From Pseudomonadota bacterium (GTDB lineage: Bacteria > Pseudomonadota > Alphaproteobacteria > Acetobacterales > Acetobacteraceae), in the NCBI GenBank assembly GCA_021780935.1, contig JAJXXT010000132.1, positions 1 through 12,605 of the forward strand: a DNA stretch of 12,605 bases. Reading direction: 5' to 3'. The number at the start of each line of letters is the position of its first letter. Within the stretch, counting starts at the first letter, position 1. Positions 5,613 through 12,481 of the stretch are shown here, piece by piece. Both the position numbers and the translations under genes were made by a program. A model generated the notes under the pieces. That model did no database searches and was not told the DNA's origin. It saw only the letters and a list, made by a program, of their open reading frames with translations.

Positions 5613-6131
5613 ATGGTACAGATGAGCGACGCGGCCGGGCCGGAAAGCGACGCGGACATGGCGACCGGACGCTCGGACCCCGCGGCTCCCGAAGCCGGCG
5701 AAAGCGGCTCCAGGCCGAGCCCGATCGACGCCCATGTCGGCGCGCGCATCCGCCTGCGCCGCACCCTGATGGGGATGTCGCAGGAACGGCTCGGCGAAGC
5801 GCTGGGCCTGACGTTCCAGCAGATCCAGAAATACGAGCGCGGCGTGAACCGGGTCGGCGCATCGCGCCTCTACGATCTCGCGCGCGCGCTCGACGTGCCG
5901 ATCAGCTTCTTCTTCGACGACATGCCCGAGCCCCTCTCGCCCAGCGCCGCCAGCGACATGGCGGCGCGGCGCCGTTTCGGTTTCGCCGAGGCGCAGCAGA
6001 GCTTCACCGACGATGCGCTGAACCGGCGCGAAACGCTGGAGCTGGTGCGGGCCTACTACCGCATCACCGATCCGGCGGTACGCAAGCGCGTCTTCGACCT
6101 GATCAAGTCGCTGGTGCCCGAAGGCGAGTAA
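5613..6131 (+). CDS. XRE family helix-turn-helix transcriptional regulator
   Basis: A 172-residue regulator with a disordered Ala/Ser/Pro-rich N-terminus (1-37) and a Cro/C1-type helix-turn-helix at about 41-97 (HVGARIRLRRTLMGMSQ, LGEALGLTFQQIQKYERG, SRLYDLARALDVPISFFFDDM). A helical C-terminal part follows, containing RRETLELVRAYYRI and KRVFDLIKSL. The architecture matches the XRE proteins encoded just after lnt in many alphaproteobacteria, usually followed there by metK. Here the next gene is on the opposite strand and metK is not in the window. Targets are unknown. It has its own leader and a strong ribosome-binding site, so it is probably expressed independently of lnt. Confidence 0.88.
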   Translation: MVQMSDAAGPESDADMATGRSDPAAPEAGESGSRPSPIDAHVGARIRLRRTLMGMSQERLGEALGLTFQQIQKYERGVNRVGASRLYDLARALDVPISFFFDDMPEPLSPSAASDMAARRRFGFAEAQQSFTDDALNRRETLELVRAYYRITDPAVRKRVFDLIKSLVPEGE

Positions 6132-6153
6132 CGGCGGGCACCTAACGGCGGGC
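6129..6153 (+). repeat. Duplicated stop-codon segment
   Basis: TAACGGCGGGC occurs at 6129-6139 and again at 6143-6153, the first copy containing the XRE gene's stop. It is probably a small local duplication in the convergent gap and does not alter either protein. Confidence 0.6.
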
Positions 6154-6193
6154 GGGGCGGACCCGTCGCCGCAGCCGTGCCGAGCGCGTGGCG

Positions 6194-7429
6194 TCACACG
6201 GTTTCCGGCCGGCCGATCTGCGGGCGCATGCTGATGGCCGGATCGGCGACGGCCGGATCGGCGATGGCCAGATCGGGGATGGCCGGATCGGGCGCGTGCA
6301 GCATGACCGCTCGCGTCCGCACCTCCACCACGGCGCGCGACGAAGCCGCGTGGTCGATACCCAGCGCCGCGACCGCGGCGGCGACGCGGCGCGCGGTTGC
6401 GGCCGCTCCCGGGGCATCGGTATCGGGCAGCAGCAGACAGAACCGCTCCCCGCCGGTGTGAACCGCCAGGTCCGCGGGCCGGCGGATCGTGCTGGCCAGG
6501 GTTCGCGCGACGCGGCGCAGGCAGGAATCGGCGGCAACCGTTCCGTAGCGGTCCGCGAAAGCCTGGTGGCAGGCGACCCGCACGGCGACGAGGGCGAGCG
6601 GGCGGGCCAGCCGGCGCGCGCGCACCCGTGCCGCCGGCATCGCGGCATCCAGCCGCGCCCGGCTCGCCAGCCGCGTCAGCCGGTCCTCGAACAGCATCGT
6701 GTCCAGCCGCCGCGTCAGCTCCGCAACCTGGGTTTCGAGCTGGCGCTCGCGCGTGATGTCGCGCGCCCCGAGCAGATAGCCGCGATCGCCGATGTGATGC
6801 GCGGCAACCGCGAGCAGCACCCGGCCTCCATCGGCGCGCCGGCAGGCGAGTTCCAGCCGCGCCGCCTCGCCCGGAGCGAGCGTGCCGAGCGCCTTGCCGA
6901 GCGCCGCCGCGTCCGCCGGGGCGAGCCCGAGCCCGTCGGCGAGGACGCTCGCGGGTGGCACGCCGAGCACGGCGCGGCAGCCCGGCGAGACCCAGCGCGG
7001 CCGGCGGTCGCGTCCCAGACGCAACGCGAAGGCGGCGCCGTCGTCGGCGAGGCGCTGCGCATCCTCCTCCACGGCGGCGAGACGCAGCCGCGCCGCCGCG
7101 AGATCGCGGTCCCGCCCGCCGAGGCAGGCCGCCACGCGCGCCGCCTCGCGCCGCGCCGGGCCGAGGAGCAGGCGCCAGACCAGGCGGTGCGACAGCACGA
7201 TGCCGGCGGTTGCGGCGAGCACCGCGGCTTCGGACACTCCCGCAAAGGCCATGACGAAGGGAATCGCCAGTCCCGGCAGCGCCGAGGCCAGCAGGCGCGC
7301 GGACAGCGCCAGTCCCGTCAGGCCGGGTCGCGTTGGGCCTGGTTGCGTTGGGCCTGGTTGCGTTGGGCCTGGGCGGCTGCCGGAGCGATCGGCGCCGGAT
7401 GGCGTTCCGCCGGCCGCTGCGTCTGACAA
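6194..7429 (-). CDS. Membrane PAS-GGDEF protein with degenerate active site
   Basis: A 411-residue protein with a Pro/Gly/Thr-rich repeat tail (19-36), two probable membrane segments (about 46-64 and 66-81), a helical linker, a PAS domain (about 118-225) and a C-terminal GGDEF domain (about 228-375). The GGDEF motif reads GGERF (326-330), with R329 replacing an essential acid. The metal-binding aspartate is R284, the conserved Asn is A292, and the GH is GT. Cyclase activity is therefore very unlikely. However R317-P-A-D320, five residues before GG, keeps the RxxD inhibitory-site signature that binds c-di-GMP, so a receptor role is plausible. The C-terminus ends in D-P-A-I-x-like pentapeptide repeats. 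The start is TTG 7429, with GGGAGG 8 bases upstream; no ATG or GTG fits. It is divergent from the RidA-like gene. Confidence 0.82.
   Translation of the reverse strand: MSDAAAGGTPSGADRSGSRPGPTQPGPTQPGPTRPGLTGLALSARLLASALPGLAIPFVMAFAGVSEAAVLAATAGIVLSHRLVWRLLLGPARREAARVAACLGGRDRDLAAARLRLAAVEEDAQRLADDGAAFALRLGRDRRPRWVSPGCRAVLGVPPASVLADGLGLAPADAAALGKALGTLAPGEAARLELACRRADGGRVLLAVAAHHIGDRGYLLGARDITRERQLETQVAELTRRLDTMLFEDRLTRLASRARLDAAMPAARVRARRLARPLALVAVRVACHQAFADRYGTVAADSCLRRVARTLASTIRRPADLAVHTGGERFCLLLPDTDAPGAAATARRVAAAVAALGIDHAASSRAVVEVRTRAVMLHAPDPAIPDLAIADPAVADPAISMRPQIGRPETV
6233..6292 (-). repeat. 15-bp tandem repeat at the 3' end of the GGDEF gene, four units
   Basis: Units at 6233-6247, 6248-6262, 6263-6277 and 6278-6292 share GATGGCCGGATCGGC with one or two substitutions each. 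On the coding (minus) strand they give five-residue units such as DPAIP, DLAIA and DPAVA. The array is in frame and lies after the GGDEF fold. Confidence 0.9.
7326..7370 (-). repeat. 15-bp tandem repeat at the 5' end of the GGDEF gene, three units
   Basis: Units at 7326-7340, 7341-7355 and 7356-7370 are nearly identical (GGTTGCGTTGGGCCT; the first differs at one base). On the coding strand they give P-G-P-T-Q units ahead of the first membrane segment. The array is in frame. Confidence 0.88.
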
Positions 7430-7437
7430 GGCTGGGG

Positions 7438-7443
7438 CCTCCC
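7438..7443 (-). promoter_or_regulatory. Ribosome-binding site deciding the GGDEF gene start
   Basis: Read on the minus strand this is GGGAGG, 8 bases before TTG 7429. It supports a TTG start where no in-frame ATG or GTG precedes the membrane segments downstream of the divergent gene. Confidence 0.55.
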
Positions 7444-7456
7444 AAAAACCGGGCCA

Positions 7457-7493
7457 ATGTCGGCGCGATGCGGTAAAGAAAGTGTTCCGACAT
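7457..7493. promoter_or_regulatory. Inverted repeat in the divergent GGDEF / RidA-like gap
   Basis: ATGTCGG (7457-7463) and CCGACAT (7487-7493) are perfect arms 23 bp apart in the 77-bp gap between divergent genes. It may be an operator shared by both. GGAGAG at 7495-7500 is the ribosome-binding site of the rightward gene. Confidence 0.35.
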
Positions 7494-7506
7494 CGGAGAG
7501 AACCGC

Positions 7507-8256
7507 ATGACGCTGACCATCGGGATGTCCAGCGGCTTCGCCTATCTTCCGGGCGGACCGCGGCCGTTTTCCACCGGGGTGATCGCGCGGCCCGGCTTTG
7601 CCCTGGTGCGGGTGCGGCCACGCGCCGCCCTGCCGCTCGCCGCGGGCCTCGACCTGGTCGCCGGCCACCTCGCCGCCCGCGGCCTGCAGCCGCTGGCGCT
7701 GGCGGCACTCGAACTGCGCGCGCCCGCCGCGCTGGCCCCGGCCGCCTTCGCCAGCTTCAACCGGGACTACGCGGCCCTGCTGCGCGAGCGCGGCTTTCTT
7801 GCCGCGGACGTGTTCCCGATCGCGCGCAGCAACATGGCCCCGCTGTTCGACCCGCCGGCGCAGGCCACGCTGCACGCCTTCACCTACGCGGCGCCGGACG
7901 CCGGTGGCCCGGCCCATGGCGAGGGCGCCGACTTTCTCGTCTCCGGCAAGCCGGAACTGCGCGAGGATCCGCCCGGGATCGTTGCCGCCGGCGACGTCTC
8001 GCCCGCGGGGATGGCCGCCAAGGCGGGCTTCGTCATCGCCGCGTTGCGTGCCGCGGCCGACGCGCTCGGCGGCGACTGGCGCCTTCTCACCGGCGCGCAG
8101 GCATACACGACCCGCCCGCTGGAAGGAGCCCTGCCGGTGCTGCGCGACGCCGGGCTCGCCGCCCTCGGCGTGACGCTGGTGCCCGGCTATCCGCCCGTCA
8201 CCGGCCTCGATTTCGAGATCGACGTCCGCGCCATCCGCACCGAGCTCGCGGTCTGA
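7507..8256 (+). CDS. Probable tandem RidA-like (YjgF/YER057c-fold) protein
   Basis: A 249-residue soluble protein. The first half has FASFNRDYAALLRERGFL then ARSNMAPLF, a pattern like RidA's N-x-x-Y and Arg-containing strand, with R107 in the place of the substrate-binding arginine. The second half has GDVSPAGMAAKAGFVIAALRAAADALG, then a Y-T-T strand and an ending LDFEIDVRAIR that resembles the final VEIE strand of RidA proteins. It therefore looks like two fused RidA-like units, as in some muconate-type deaminases; the substrate is unknown. RidA proteins hydrolyse reactive enamine/imine intermediates. The ATG has GGAGAG 6 bases upstream. It is divergent from the pseudo-GGDEF gene and converges with the DUF2244 gene. 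The fold assignment is by eye and moderately sure. Confidence 0.55.
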   Translation: MTLTIGMSSGFAYLPGGPRPFSTGVIARPGFALVRVRPRAALPLAAGLDLVAGHLAARGLQPLALAALELRAPAALAPAAFASFNRDYAALLRERGFLAADVFPIARSNMAPLFDPPAQATLHAFTYAAPDAGGPAHGEGADFLVSGKPELREDPPGIVAAGDVSPAGMAAKAGFVIAALRAAADALGGDWRLLTGAQAYTTRPLEGALPVLRDAGLAALGVTLVPGYPPVTGLDFEIDVRAIRTELAV

Positions 8257-8304
8257 AGGACGCCCCGGGCCCTCGCCGCGCCACGGCGCCGGGCGCGGGC
8301 GGGC

Positions 8305-8814
8305 TCAGCGCGCGGCGTCGTCGGCGAGCGCCCGCAACTGGGGGTTGTCGAAGCTCGGATGGCGCAACGCGTGCAGCGCCTCGCCCAGCGCCTCGGCAAG
8401 GCTGCGCTTCTCGCACTCGCCGAGGCTGCCACCGACCTCCACCGGCCGGAACCGTCCGCGCAGCATCAGCGCCGGAACCCGCGCCGGCCGGTCCTCCAGC
8501 GCGACGCGCAGCCAGGCCGTCGGCAGGTCGAGCCGGACCATGCGGCCGGCGCGATCCCTGCGCTCGATCGTCAGCCGCGCCTCGGTCAGCACCAGACGTT
8601 CCTCGACCTGCACCCGCGCGCCGCGGCGGAACAGGTAGGAGGCGAGCCCCAGTTCGCCGGCGGCGAAGATCGCCACCGGCCAGGCGCCGAGCAGCCAGGA
8701 AACAGTGGCGTTGGCGGTGCAGGAGAACAGGATCGCCAGCCCCACATACCGCACGCCCCGCTCCCCGAGGCTGCGATGCGGCGTCACGACGGCCTCGAAA
8801 ATCGGCGTCTCCAT
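8305..8814 (-). CDS. DUF2244 domain-containing membrane protein
   Basis: A 169-residue protein with the N-terminal pattern METPIFEAVVTPHRSLGERGVRYV, typical of DUF2244, and two adjacent hydrophobic segments at about 23-43 and 45-62. A cytoplasmic beta-rich part follows (VEERLVLTEARLTIERRDRAGR, VALEDRP, LMLRGRFRPVEVGG). The function of the family is unknown. DUF2244 genes are often beside nth in alphaproteobacteria; here the two are divergent across 47 bp. The ATG at 8814 is the natural start, because the conserved N-terminal motif begins at once. Confidence 0.85.
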   Translation of the reverse strand: METPIFEAVVTPHRSLGERGVRYVGLAILFSCTANATVSWLLGAWPVAIFAAGELGLASYLFRRGARVQVEERLVLTEARLTIERRDRAGRMVRLDLPTAWLRVALEDRPARVPALMLRGRFRPVEVGGSLGECEKRSLAEALGEALHALRHPSFDNPQLRALADDAAR

Positions 8815-8861
8815 GCATCGGCTAGATAGTCACGCCCGGCGGCGCGCGCCAGAATGCGGCC

Positions 8862-9506
8862 ATGGCAAGACCGATGACGCTCGCCGAGGTGCGCGCCTTC
8901 ATCGAGGCGCTGGCGGCCAGCAACCCCGCGCCGCGCACGGAGCTGCACTACGGCTCGGATTTCCAGCTTCTCGTCGCCGTCGTGCTCTCGGCGCAGACGA
9001 CCGACGCGGCGGTGAACAAGGCCACCCCGGCGCTGTTCGCCGCCGCGCCCGACGCGGCCGCGATGGCCCGGCTCGGTGCCGACGGGGTCGCGCGCCACAT
9101 CCGTTCCATCGGGTTGTGGCAGGCGAAGGCCAGGAACGTGGCCGCGCTGTCGGCGCAGCTCCTAGCCGGGCACGGCGGCAAGGTGCCCGCCACGCGCGAG
9201 GCGCTGGAGGCGCTGCCCGGCGTCGGCCGCAAGACCGCGAACGTGGTGCTCAACGTCGCCTTCGGCCAGCCGACCATGGCGGTGGACACGCATATCTTCC
9301 GCCTCGGCAACCGCACCGGGCTCGCCCCCGGCACGACGCCGCGCGCGGTGGAGGAGGCGCTGCTGCGGCGGATCCCGAAGGAATACCTGCGCGACGCGCA
9401 CCACTGGCTGATCCTGCACGGCCGCTATGTCTGCAAGGCGCGGGCGCCGGATTGCGCCCACTGCGTCGCGCGCGCCCCGTGCCGGTATCCGCAGAAAACC
9501 GGGTGA
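8862..9506 (+). CDS. nth: Endonuclease III (DNA glycosylase/AP lyase)
   Basis: A 214-residue base-excision repair enzyme that removes oxidised pyrimidines and cleaves the abasic site. The helix-hairpin-helix is LPGVGRKTANVV, with catalytic lysine K124, and the catalytic aspartate is D142 in VDTHIFRLGNR. The 4Fe-4S cluster ligands C191-x6-C198-x2-C201-x5-C207 are complete. LSAQTTDAAVNKATP is the family-typical early helix. The length is normal. Either ATG 8862 or ATG 8874 could start it; 8862 is the longer. It is divergent from the DUF2244 gene and converges with trpS. Confidence 0.96.
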   Translation: MARPMTLAEVRAFIEALAASNPAPRTELHYGSDFQLLVAVVLSAQTTDAAVNKATPALFAAAPDAAAMARLGADGVARHIRSIGLWQAKARNVAALSAQLLAGHGGKVPATREALEALPGVGRKTANVVLNVAFGQPTMAVDTHIFRLGNRTGLAPGTTPRAVEEALLRRIPKEYLRDAHHWLILHGRYVCKARAPDCAHCVARAPCRYPQKTG

Positions 9507-9520
9507 GGTCGCGCTGGCGC

Positions 9521-9535
9521 GATCGGGCCCCGATC
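9521..9535. terminator. Palindrome between convergent nth and trpS
   Basis: GATCGGG (9521-9527) and CCCGATC (9529-9535) are separated by one base, so a stem of about 6 bp with a 3-base loop can form in either transcript. It lies 14 bases after the nth stop. It may be a weak bidirectional terminator; there is no T-run. Confidence 0.35.
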
Positions 9536-9570
9536 ATCCGGGCCTGAGGCCGGGCCGGAGCGCCCCGATC

Positions 9571-10599
9571 CTAGACCGCCAGGAACCCCACCAGCTTCAT
9601 CGCCTCGGCGAGGATCGGGTCGGCGATCGCCGCCGCGCGCGCGGCGCCGTCGCGCAGCACCGCGTCCACGTGCGCGGTGTCGGCGAGCAGGCGGCGGGTC
9701 TCCATCGCGATCGGCTCCAGCTTCGCCACCAGCAGGTCGGCGAGCGCCGGCTTGAACGCCGCAAATCCCTGCCCGCCCCATTGCCGCAGCACCGTCGTGT
9801 GGTCGCTGTCCGCCAGCGCGGCGTAGATGCCGACGAGGTTGCGCGCCTCCGGCCGTCCTTCCAGCCCCTGCGGCTCGGAGGGCAGCGGCTCGGGATCGGT
9901 CTTGGCGCGGCGGATCTTCTGCGCGATCTCGTCGGCGCTGTCGTTGAGGTTGATGCGGCTCTGGTCCGAGGGGTCGGACTTCGACATCTTCCTGCTGCCG
10001 TCGCGCAGGCTCATCACGCGCGCGGCCGGGCCCATGATCAGCCCCTCGATCGCGGGGAAGAACTCGACGCCGTAGTCGTGGTTGAATTTCTGCGCGATGT
10101 CGTTGGCGAGCTCGAGGTGCTGGCGCTGGTCGTCGCCCACCGGCACGCGCGTCGCCTTGTAGGCGAGGATGTCGGCGGCCATCAGCACCGGGTAGGTATA
10201 AAGCCCGGCGGAGACGTTCTCGGTGTTCCTGCCGGCCTTGTCCTTGAACTGCGTCATGCGGTTGAGCCAGCCGAGGCGGGCGACACATTCGAACACCCAG
10301 GCCAACCGCACATGCGCCGCCACCTGCGACTGCAGGAACAGGATCGAGCGGCTTGGATCGATGCCGCAGGCGAGCAGGGACGCCGCCATCTCGCGGCTCT
10401 GCGTGGCGAGCTGCGCCGGCTCCTGCCATTGGGTGATCGCGTGCAGGTCCACGACGCAATAGATGCAGTCGTGGGTGTCCTGCAGCGGCACCCAGTTGCG
10501 CATGGCGCCGAGATAATTGCCGAGGGTGGGCACGCCCGAGGGTTGAATGCCCGAGAAAATGCGCTGCATGAGCGGCGTTGTCCCGGCAAGCGCGGCCAT
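9571..10599 (-). CDS. trpS: Tryptophanyl-tRNA synthetase
   Basis: A 342-residue class I aminoacyl-tRNA synthetase charging tRNA-Trp. The N-terminus reads [10 protein letters not shown], then the HIGH-type motif within PTLGNYLGA (about 24-32), then DLHAI and FLQSQV. The tryptophan-site region is [15 protein letters not shown] and [12 protein letters not shown], and KMSKS is intact at 204-208. ATG 10599 is taken as start, 31 bases after the murJ stop, but neither it nor ATG 10569 (332 residues) has a convincing ribosome-binding site. The gene follows murJ on the same strand, a usual alphaproteobacterial order, and is probably co-transcribed with it. Confidence 0.95.
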   Translation of the reverse strand: MAALAGTTPLMQRIFSGIQPSGVPTLGNYLGAMRNWVPLQDTHDCIYCVVDLHAITQWQEPAQLATQSREMAASLLACGIDPSRSILFLQSQVAAHVRLAWVFECVARLGWLNRMTQFKDKAGRNTENVSAGLYTYPVLMAADILAYKATRVPVGDDQRQHLELANDIAQKFNHDYGVEFFPAIEGLIMGPAARVMSLRDGSRKMSKSDPSDQSRINLNDSADEIAQKIRRAKTDPEPLPSEPQGLEGRPEARNLVGIYAALADSDHTTVLRQWGGQGFAAFKPALADLLVAKLEPIAMETRRLLADTAHVDAVLRDGAARAAAIADPILAEAMKLVGFLAV

Positions 10600-10630
10600 G
10601 GTCAACCCGGGGGCGGAGGAATCCGGGTTG

Positions 10631-12166
10631 TCAGCCGCGCGCCAGGCGCCCGCGCAGCGTCCGCAGATCCGCGGCGCCCGAGACATGGGCCGCAAGCAGG
10701 TAGGTCGCCGCCCCGAGCCCGATCAGCAGCGCGAGCCCGAGCCAGGCGAGGTGGGTTCCCGCGACCGGGCGGTAGAGAAACGGCGCGCCGGCCTCGACCA
10801 CCAGCACCATGGCGAGCCCGGATGCGACCATGCCCGCGGTGCGCCGGCGCAGCAGCGCGTCCGGCACGAGGGCGCCGGTGCGGGCCAGCAGCACCCAGAG
10901 CAGCGCGGTGTTGACCCAGGCGGCCACGGCCGAGGCCAGCGGCGGGCCGAGATGGCCGAACGGCCGCATGAAGGCAAAGTTGAGCACGACGTTCACGATC
11001 ATCGTCACCACGCCCACGCGCACCGGTGTCGCGGTGTCGCCGCGGGCGTAGAAGGGCGGGGTCAGCACCCGCACCGCGACATAGGCGGGCAGGCCGGAGG
11101 CATAGGCGGCCAGCGCGGTCGCGGTGAGCTCGGTGGCGCGCTCCGTCATCGCGCCGTGGTGGAACAGCACCGCCACGATCGGCCCGGCGATCACGCCGAG
11201 CCCGAGGGTTGCCGGCAGGGTCAGGAACAGGCCGAATTCCAGCGCGCGGTTGAGCTGGCTCCTCGCGCCCGCCACATCCCCCGCGTGCAGCAGGCGCGAC
11301 AGGGTCGGCAGCAGCGCGGTGCCGACCGCGACGCCGATCGTGCCCAGCGGCAACTGCGCCACCCGGTCCGCGTAATAGAGGACGGAGACGGTTCCCGCCG
11401 GCAGCAGGCTGGCGACGATCGTATCGACGAACAGGTTGATCTGCGTGACCCCGGCGCCGACCAGGGCCGGGCCGAGGCGGCGCAGCAGCAGGCGGATCGC
11501 CGGCGACGACCGCGGCCAGCGCGGCCTGAGGTCGAGCCCGGCGTGCTGCGCGGCCACGGCCAGCATCGCAAGTTGCAACACGCCGGAGACGGTGATGCCG
11601 ATCGCCAGCGCATGCCCCTCGGTCGGCAGGCGGTGCTCGAGCAGCAGCATCGCCGCGATGGTGACGACGTTGAACACCACCGGCGCGGCGGCGGCGGCGG
11701 CGAAGCGGTGCAGCCCGTTGAGCGCGCCGGAGACCAGGGCGGCGAGGCAGATCAGCGGCATGTAGGGAAAGCTGATCCGGCACAGCGCCACCACGAGCGC
11801 GAATTTCCCGGGGTTGTCCACGAAGCCCGGCGCCATCAACCCGGCAACGAACGGCATGTAGATTTCCGACAGCGCCGTCAGCACCAGCAGGACCAGCGCC
11901 AGCGCGGAGGCGGCCTCGGCGGCGAAGCGCGACGATGCCGCGCGGCCCTCGGCGAGCTCGAGGGCCGTGAAGCCGGGGACGAAGGCGGCGTTGAAGGCGC
12001 CCTCGCCGAACAGCCGGCGGAACAGGTTGGGCAGGCGCATCGCCACCAGCGCCGCGTCGGCGACGGCACCGGTGCCGAGCAGGGTGGCGATGATGATGTC
12101 GCGGGCGAAGCCGAGGACGCGGCTCGCCATGGTCCAGCCGCCGACGGTCAGGATGCCGCGAAGCAT
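10631..12166 (-). CDS. murJ: Lipid II flippase MurJ
   Basis: A 511-residue polytopic inner-membrane protein of the MATE-like MOP superfamily that moves lipid II to the outer face of the membrane for peptidoglycan synthesis. The N-terminus [27 protein letters not shown] is typical, and the conserved charged residues of the central cavity are present in [13 protein letters not shown] and [23 protein letters not shown]. About fourteen hydrophobic segments are spread along it, with family motifs such as [31 protein letters not shown] and [12 protein letters not shown]. The length is normal. A GCG-rich trinucleotide run near 11688-11702 encodes a stretch of alanines. The ATG at 12166 is directly preceded by an 8-bp hairpin rather than a clear ribosome-binding site. 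Confidence 0.95.
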   Translation of the reverse strand: MLRGILTVGGWTMASRVLGFARDIIIATLLGTGAVADAALVAMRLPNLFRRLFGEGAFNAAFVPGFTALELAEGRAASSRFAAEAASALALVLLVLTALSEIYMPFVAGLMAPGFVDNPGKFALVVALCRISFPYMPLICLAALVSGALNGLHRFAAAAAAPVVFNVVTIAAMLLLEHRLPTEGHALAIGITVSGVLQLAMLAVAAQHAGLDLRPRWPRSSPAIRLLLRRLGPALVGAGVTQINLFVDTIVASLLPAGTVSVLYYADRVAQLPLGTIGVAVGTALLPTLSRLLHAGDVAGARSQLNRALEFGLFLTLPATLGLGVIAGPIVAVLFHHGAMTERATELTATALAAYASGLPAYVAVRVLTPPFYARGDTATPVRVGVVTMIVNVVLNFAFMRPFGHLGPPLASAVAAWVNTALLWVLLARTGALVPDALLRRRTAGMVASGLAMVLVVEAGAPFLYRPVAGTHLAWLGLALLIGLGAATYLLAAHVSGAADLRTLRGRLARG

Positions 12167-12194
12167 GCGCGCGGCATAACGGAAAACCGCGCGC
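12167..12194 (-). promoter_or_regulatory. Hairpin abutting the murJ start codon
   Basis: GCGCGCGG (12167-12174) and CCGCGCGC (12187-12194) are perfect arms separated by 12 bases and end immediately upstream of the murJ ATG. In the mRNA the stem would take up the region where a ribosome-binding site should be. It may limit translation or be a DNA operator. No Shine-Dalgarno sequence is visible here. Confidence 0.4.
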
Positions 12195-12209
12195 CGTTCC
12201 TAGAGGCCG

Positions 12210-12239
12210 ATCCGGCCGGAAAGGATCATCCGGCCGGAT
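12210..12239. repeat. 30-nt palindromic (REP-like) element, copy 2
   Basis: Arms ATCCGGCCGGA (12210-12220) and TCCGGCCGGAT (12229-12239) form a perfect 11-bp stem with an 8-base loop. It matches the element at 494-523 at 24 of 30 positions, in the same orientation. It lies in the 315-bp non-coding stretch upstream of murJ. Confidence 0.65.
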
Positions 12240-12247
12240 TCCTTGCT

Positions 12248-12281
12248 CTGGGAAACTTGGAATCCTGGGAAACTTGGGGTC
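12248..12281. repeat. 17-bp tandem repeat, two units
   Basis: Units at 12248-12264 and 12265-12281 share CTGGGAAACTTGG and agree at 15 of 17 positions. It is non-coding, between the palindrome and the terminator. The role is unknown; two protein-binding sites in tandem are one possibility. Confidence 0.7.
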
Positions 12282-12392
12282 CAGGGCCACTTATCGCCGG
12301 TTTGCCTGGGCCGGACAGGCCCGGACCGATCGGCGGCTGCCCTGGAGCCAGATCCGGCCGGCTGGCGCGCCGCGGCGGTGCCGGCAACGAAG

Positions 12393-12422
12393 CGGGCCGG
12401 GTTCCGCGAGGAACCCGGCCCG
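12393..12422 (-). terminator. Strong hairpin terminator of the edge gene
   Basis: A perfect 13-bp stem, CGGGCCGGGTTCC (12393-12405) with GGAACCCGGCCCG (12410-12422), closes a four-base loop. It lies 59 bases after the stop of the leftward gene at 12482. The downstream bases on the minus strand (CTTCGTTGCC) hold only a short T-containing tail. The symmetry means it could also act on rightward transcripts. Confidence 0.65.
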
Positions 12423-12481
12423 TGCGTCGCGAGGAGGCGCCGCGGGCGCCGGCGGAACGCCGGCCCGCCGCCCGAAAGTCG

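Noticed and set aside
5493..7520. 675-codon leftward open frame covering the XRE and GGDEF genes
   Set aside because: It covers two genes with clear motifs in other frames, its composition is Arg/Gly/Ala-rich, and it has no recognisable domain.
7430..7708. N-terminal extension of the GGDEF gene to 7708
   Set aside because: It would overlap the divergent RidA-like gene by 200 bp with low-complexity sequence. TTG 7429 has a well-spaced GGGAGG.
6882..8825. 647-codon rightward open frame across the GGDEF and RidA-like genes
   Set aside because: Shadow frame of Arg/Pro/Ala-rich composition that contradicts the motif-bearing frames on both sides.
10602..12290. Long leftward open frame overlapping murJ in another frame
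   Set aside because: It is an out-of-frame shadow typical of very high GC sequence. The product is Arg/Pro/Ala-rich and matches no family, whereas the murJ frame shows full family motifs.
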